Shown here in pieces: positions 63,047 to 64,000 of a DNA stretch of 64,000 nucleotides. The notes below the pieces were generated by a model that was not told where the DNA came from, ran no database searches, and saw nothing but the letters and a program-made list of their open reading frames with translations. Within the stretch, counting starts at the first letter, position 1; each line of letters begins with the position of its first letter. Location: contig SOJX01000121.1 of assembly GCA_004376375.1 (NCBI GenBank), forward strand, positions 1 to 64,000, written 5' to 3'. The DNA comes from Planctomycetota bacterium (GTDB taxonomy: Bacteria; Planctomycetota; E44-bin39). A program made the position numbers and the translations under genes.

Positions 63047-64000
63047 TCAGTTGAAAAAGTCGGTAACCTCTTTGTCGCCGGAGCCTTCCGCCGGTGGCTC
63101 AGGCAGGTCGGGCGGTTCGGGCATGTCCGGCATGTCCGTCGTTTCCGGCGGTTCCGGCGGTTCGGGCATGTCCGGCATTTCCGGCATTTCCGTCGTTTCA
63201 GGGGATTTAGCGGCTTTATCTTCGCTATTCTCTGTATCGGCAATCTTTTCGGCCAGCTCTGCCACGCGTGCCCCCCTGGCTGAAAGCTTTTCCGACAATT
63301 CTGTTATGCGCTCGTTGCGAACCGCGACAAGCTTGTTCAACTCATCGATCTTGTGCCTGGCTTCGTTCAGATTTTTTTCCATTTCGGAGTGCTGCTTCGC
63401 CATTTCGTCATGTTCGGCTTTTGAGGCGGCAAGTTTTTCTTTCAACTCCTCGCTGGCGGGTTTTGTCTTCCCCATCTTCTTGATTTTGTTATTTAATTCT
63501 TCCACCAGTTTTTCGGAGTCGGCGAGCTTTCCTGTCAGTTTTTCCAGCTCGTTTTTCTTTTCCTCGAGCTCGCCCCCGGCCAGGTCGCGTTCTTTCGCCG
63601 CTTCGTCTGACTTCCGGGCGTTTTCATTCAATCCGGCAATCTGCTTTTCGTATTCGGCAAGTTTTTCTTTCTGTTCCTTGAGCTTGCGGTTATTTTCTTC
63701 CGCTTCCTTTTTAATTTTCTTCCGTTCCTCGTCGATTGCCTTGAATTTTTCTTCGGCCTCGGATCTGGTTTTCAGCGATTCGTCCTCGACCTTGCCGAGC
63801 GCCTCGAGCGCGTCGCTGATTTCTTTTATCCGCCCGTCACGTTCGGTTAGCTGCTTGCGCAGCTTCTTGATATCGCCTCGCCTCTCTTCGAGTTTGTCCG
63901 CCGTCTGCTTGTGGTTGGCACCCAGCGTTTCGAGTTTTGATTTGAGCTCCTCTTCGCGCCGGGCTGCGTCGGGATCATCGCGCATCTTTTCAAGCGACTT
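63047..64000 (-). CDS. Coiled-coil protein, 5' end outside window
   Basis: At least 317 residues; the frame is open to the right edge (KSLEK precedes the first ATG at 63985), so the gene probably begins beyond 64000. It is almost entirely heptad coiled coil (EELKSKLETLGANHKQTADKLEERR, EKLAEYEKQIAGLN), followed by a Pro/Glu/Met/Thr tail with repeats like PEMPDMPEPPEPP, ending in EVTDFFN. Probably a scaffold or structural protein. Confidence 0.7.
   Translation of the reverse strand, partial: KSLEKMRDDPDAARREEELKSKLETLGANHKQTADKLEERRGDIKKLRKQLTERDGRIKEISDALEALGKVEDESLKTRSEAEEKFKAIDEERKKIKKEAEENNRKLKEQKEKLAEYEKQIAGLNENARKSDEAAKERDLAGGELEEKKNELEKLTGKLADSEKLVEELNNKIKKMGKTKPASEELKEKLAASKAEHDEMAKQHSEMEKNLNEARHKIDELNKLVAVRNERITELSEKLSARGARVAELAEKIADTENSEDKAAKSPETTEMPEMPDMPEPPEPPETTDMPDMPEPPDLPEPPAEGSGDKEVTDFFN

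Overview
The window is bacterial, from a Gram-negative-type cell. It carries a kdsD-kdsC-lpt segment for Kdo/LPS, many lipoproteins with a Cys lipobox, a secretin-type STN protein, GlnRS, MutS2 and a very large alpha-2-macroglobulin. The two-VWA BatA-like protein, the alpha/alpha-toroid lipoprotein and the 7-bp degenerate intergenic repeats suggest an uncultured lineage such as Planctomycetota or a relative. No rRNA or marker set is present to prove this, so the taxonomy is inference.

Layout. 1-4.9 kb: start of a phosphohexomutase, a two-VWA membrane protein and a secreted M28 peptidase with a PDZ domain. 5.0-8.5 kb: two tandem HTH-plus-helical-repeat regulators with nearly identical N-termini and diverged C-termini. 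8.9-16.3 kb: an array of eight lipoproteins on the opposite strand, all with a lipobox followed by a (Gly-Thr)n stalk. Six end in a zincin domain that I read as similar to the N-terminal metalloprotease domain of animal CLCA proteins, one in a two-lobed aspartic protease, one in an alpha/alpha toroid; a small STAS protein lies inside the array. 16.3-23.9 kb: a 2,526-residue alpha-2-macroglobulin with an intact GCVEQ thioester, convergent with the array and 22 bp from it. Proteases plus a giant protease trap is the most unusual combination here.

26.67-37.11 kb: a genomic island of about 10.4 kb inserted in the 3' half of tRNA-Gly(CCC). The intact tRNA is on the right. A 49-bp identical copy of its 3' half and the probable original tRNA terminator are on the left. 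The island carries an unknown 545-residue protein, a small cassette-type protein, an AbiE toxin-antitoxin module with two inverted-repeat operators, a truncated tyrosine recombinase, a membrane protein and a three-gene inositol operon (Ino1, a cytidylyltransferase/CDP-alcohol transferase fusion, an HD hydrolase). The operon predicts CDP-inositol chemistry, either di-myo-inositol phosphate or an inositol lipid.

37-64 kb: mostly housekeeping genes: DprA with a ComF-like phosphoribosyltransferase, an LptC/LptA-type protein, KdsC, KdsD, MutS2 without Smr, M32 carboxypeptidase, a lipoprotein serpin, a zinc CDF exporter, GlnRS, tRNA-Arg and tRNA-Phe, a metzincin lipoprotein, MntP, a SAM methyltransferase, a PpiD/SurA-like chaperone with a pilin-like tail, a lysine-rich mini-protein and the end of a coiled-coil protein. 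Nine clusters of degenerate 7-bp repeats, several arranged as inverted arms, mostly sit directly 3' of genes through the non-island part.
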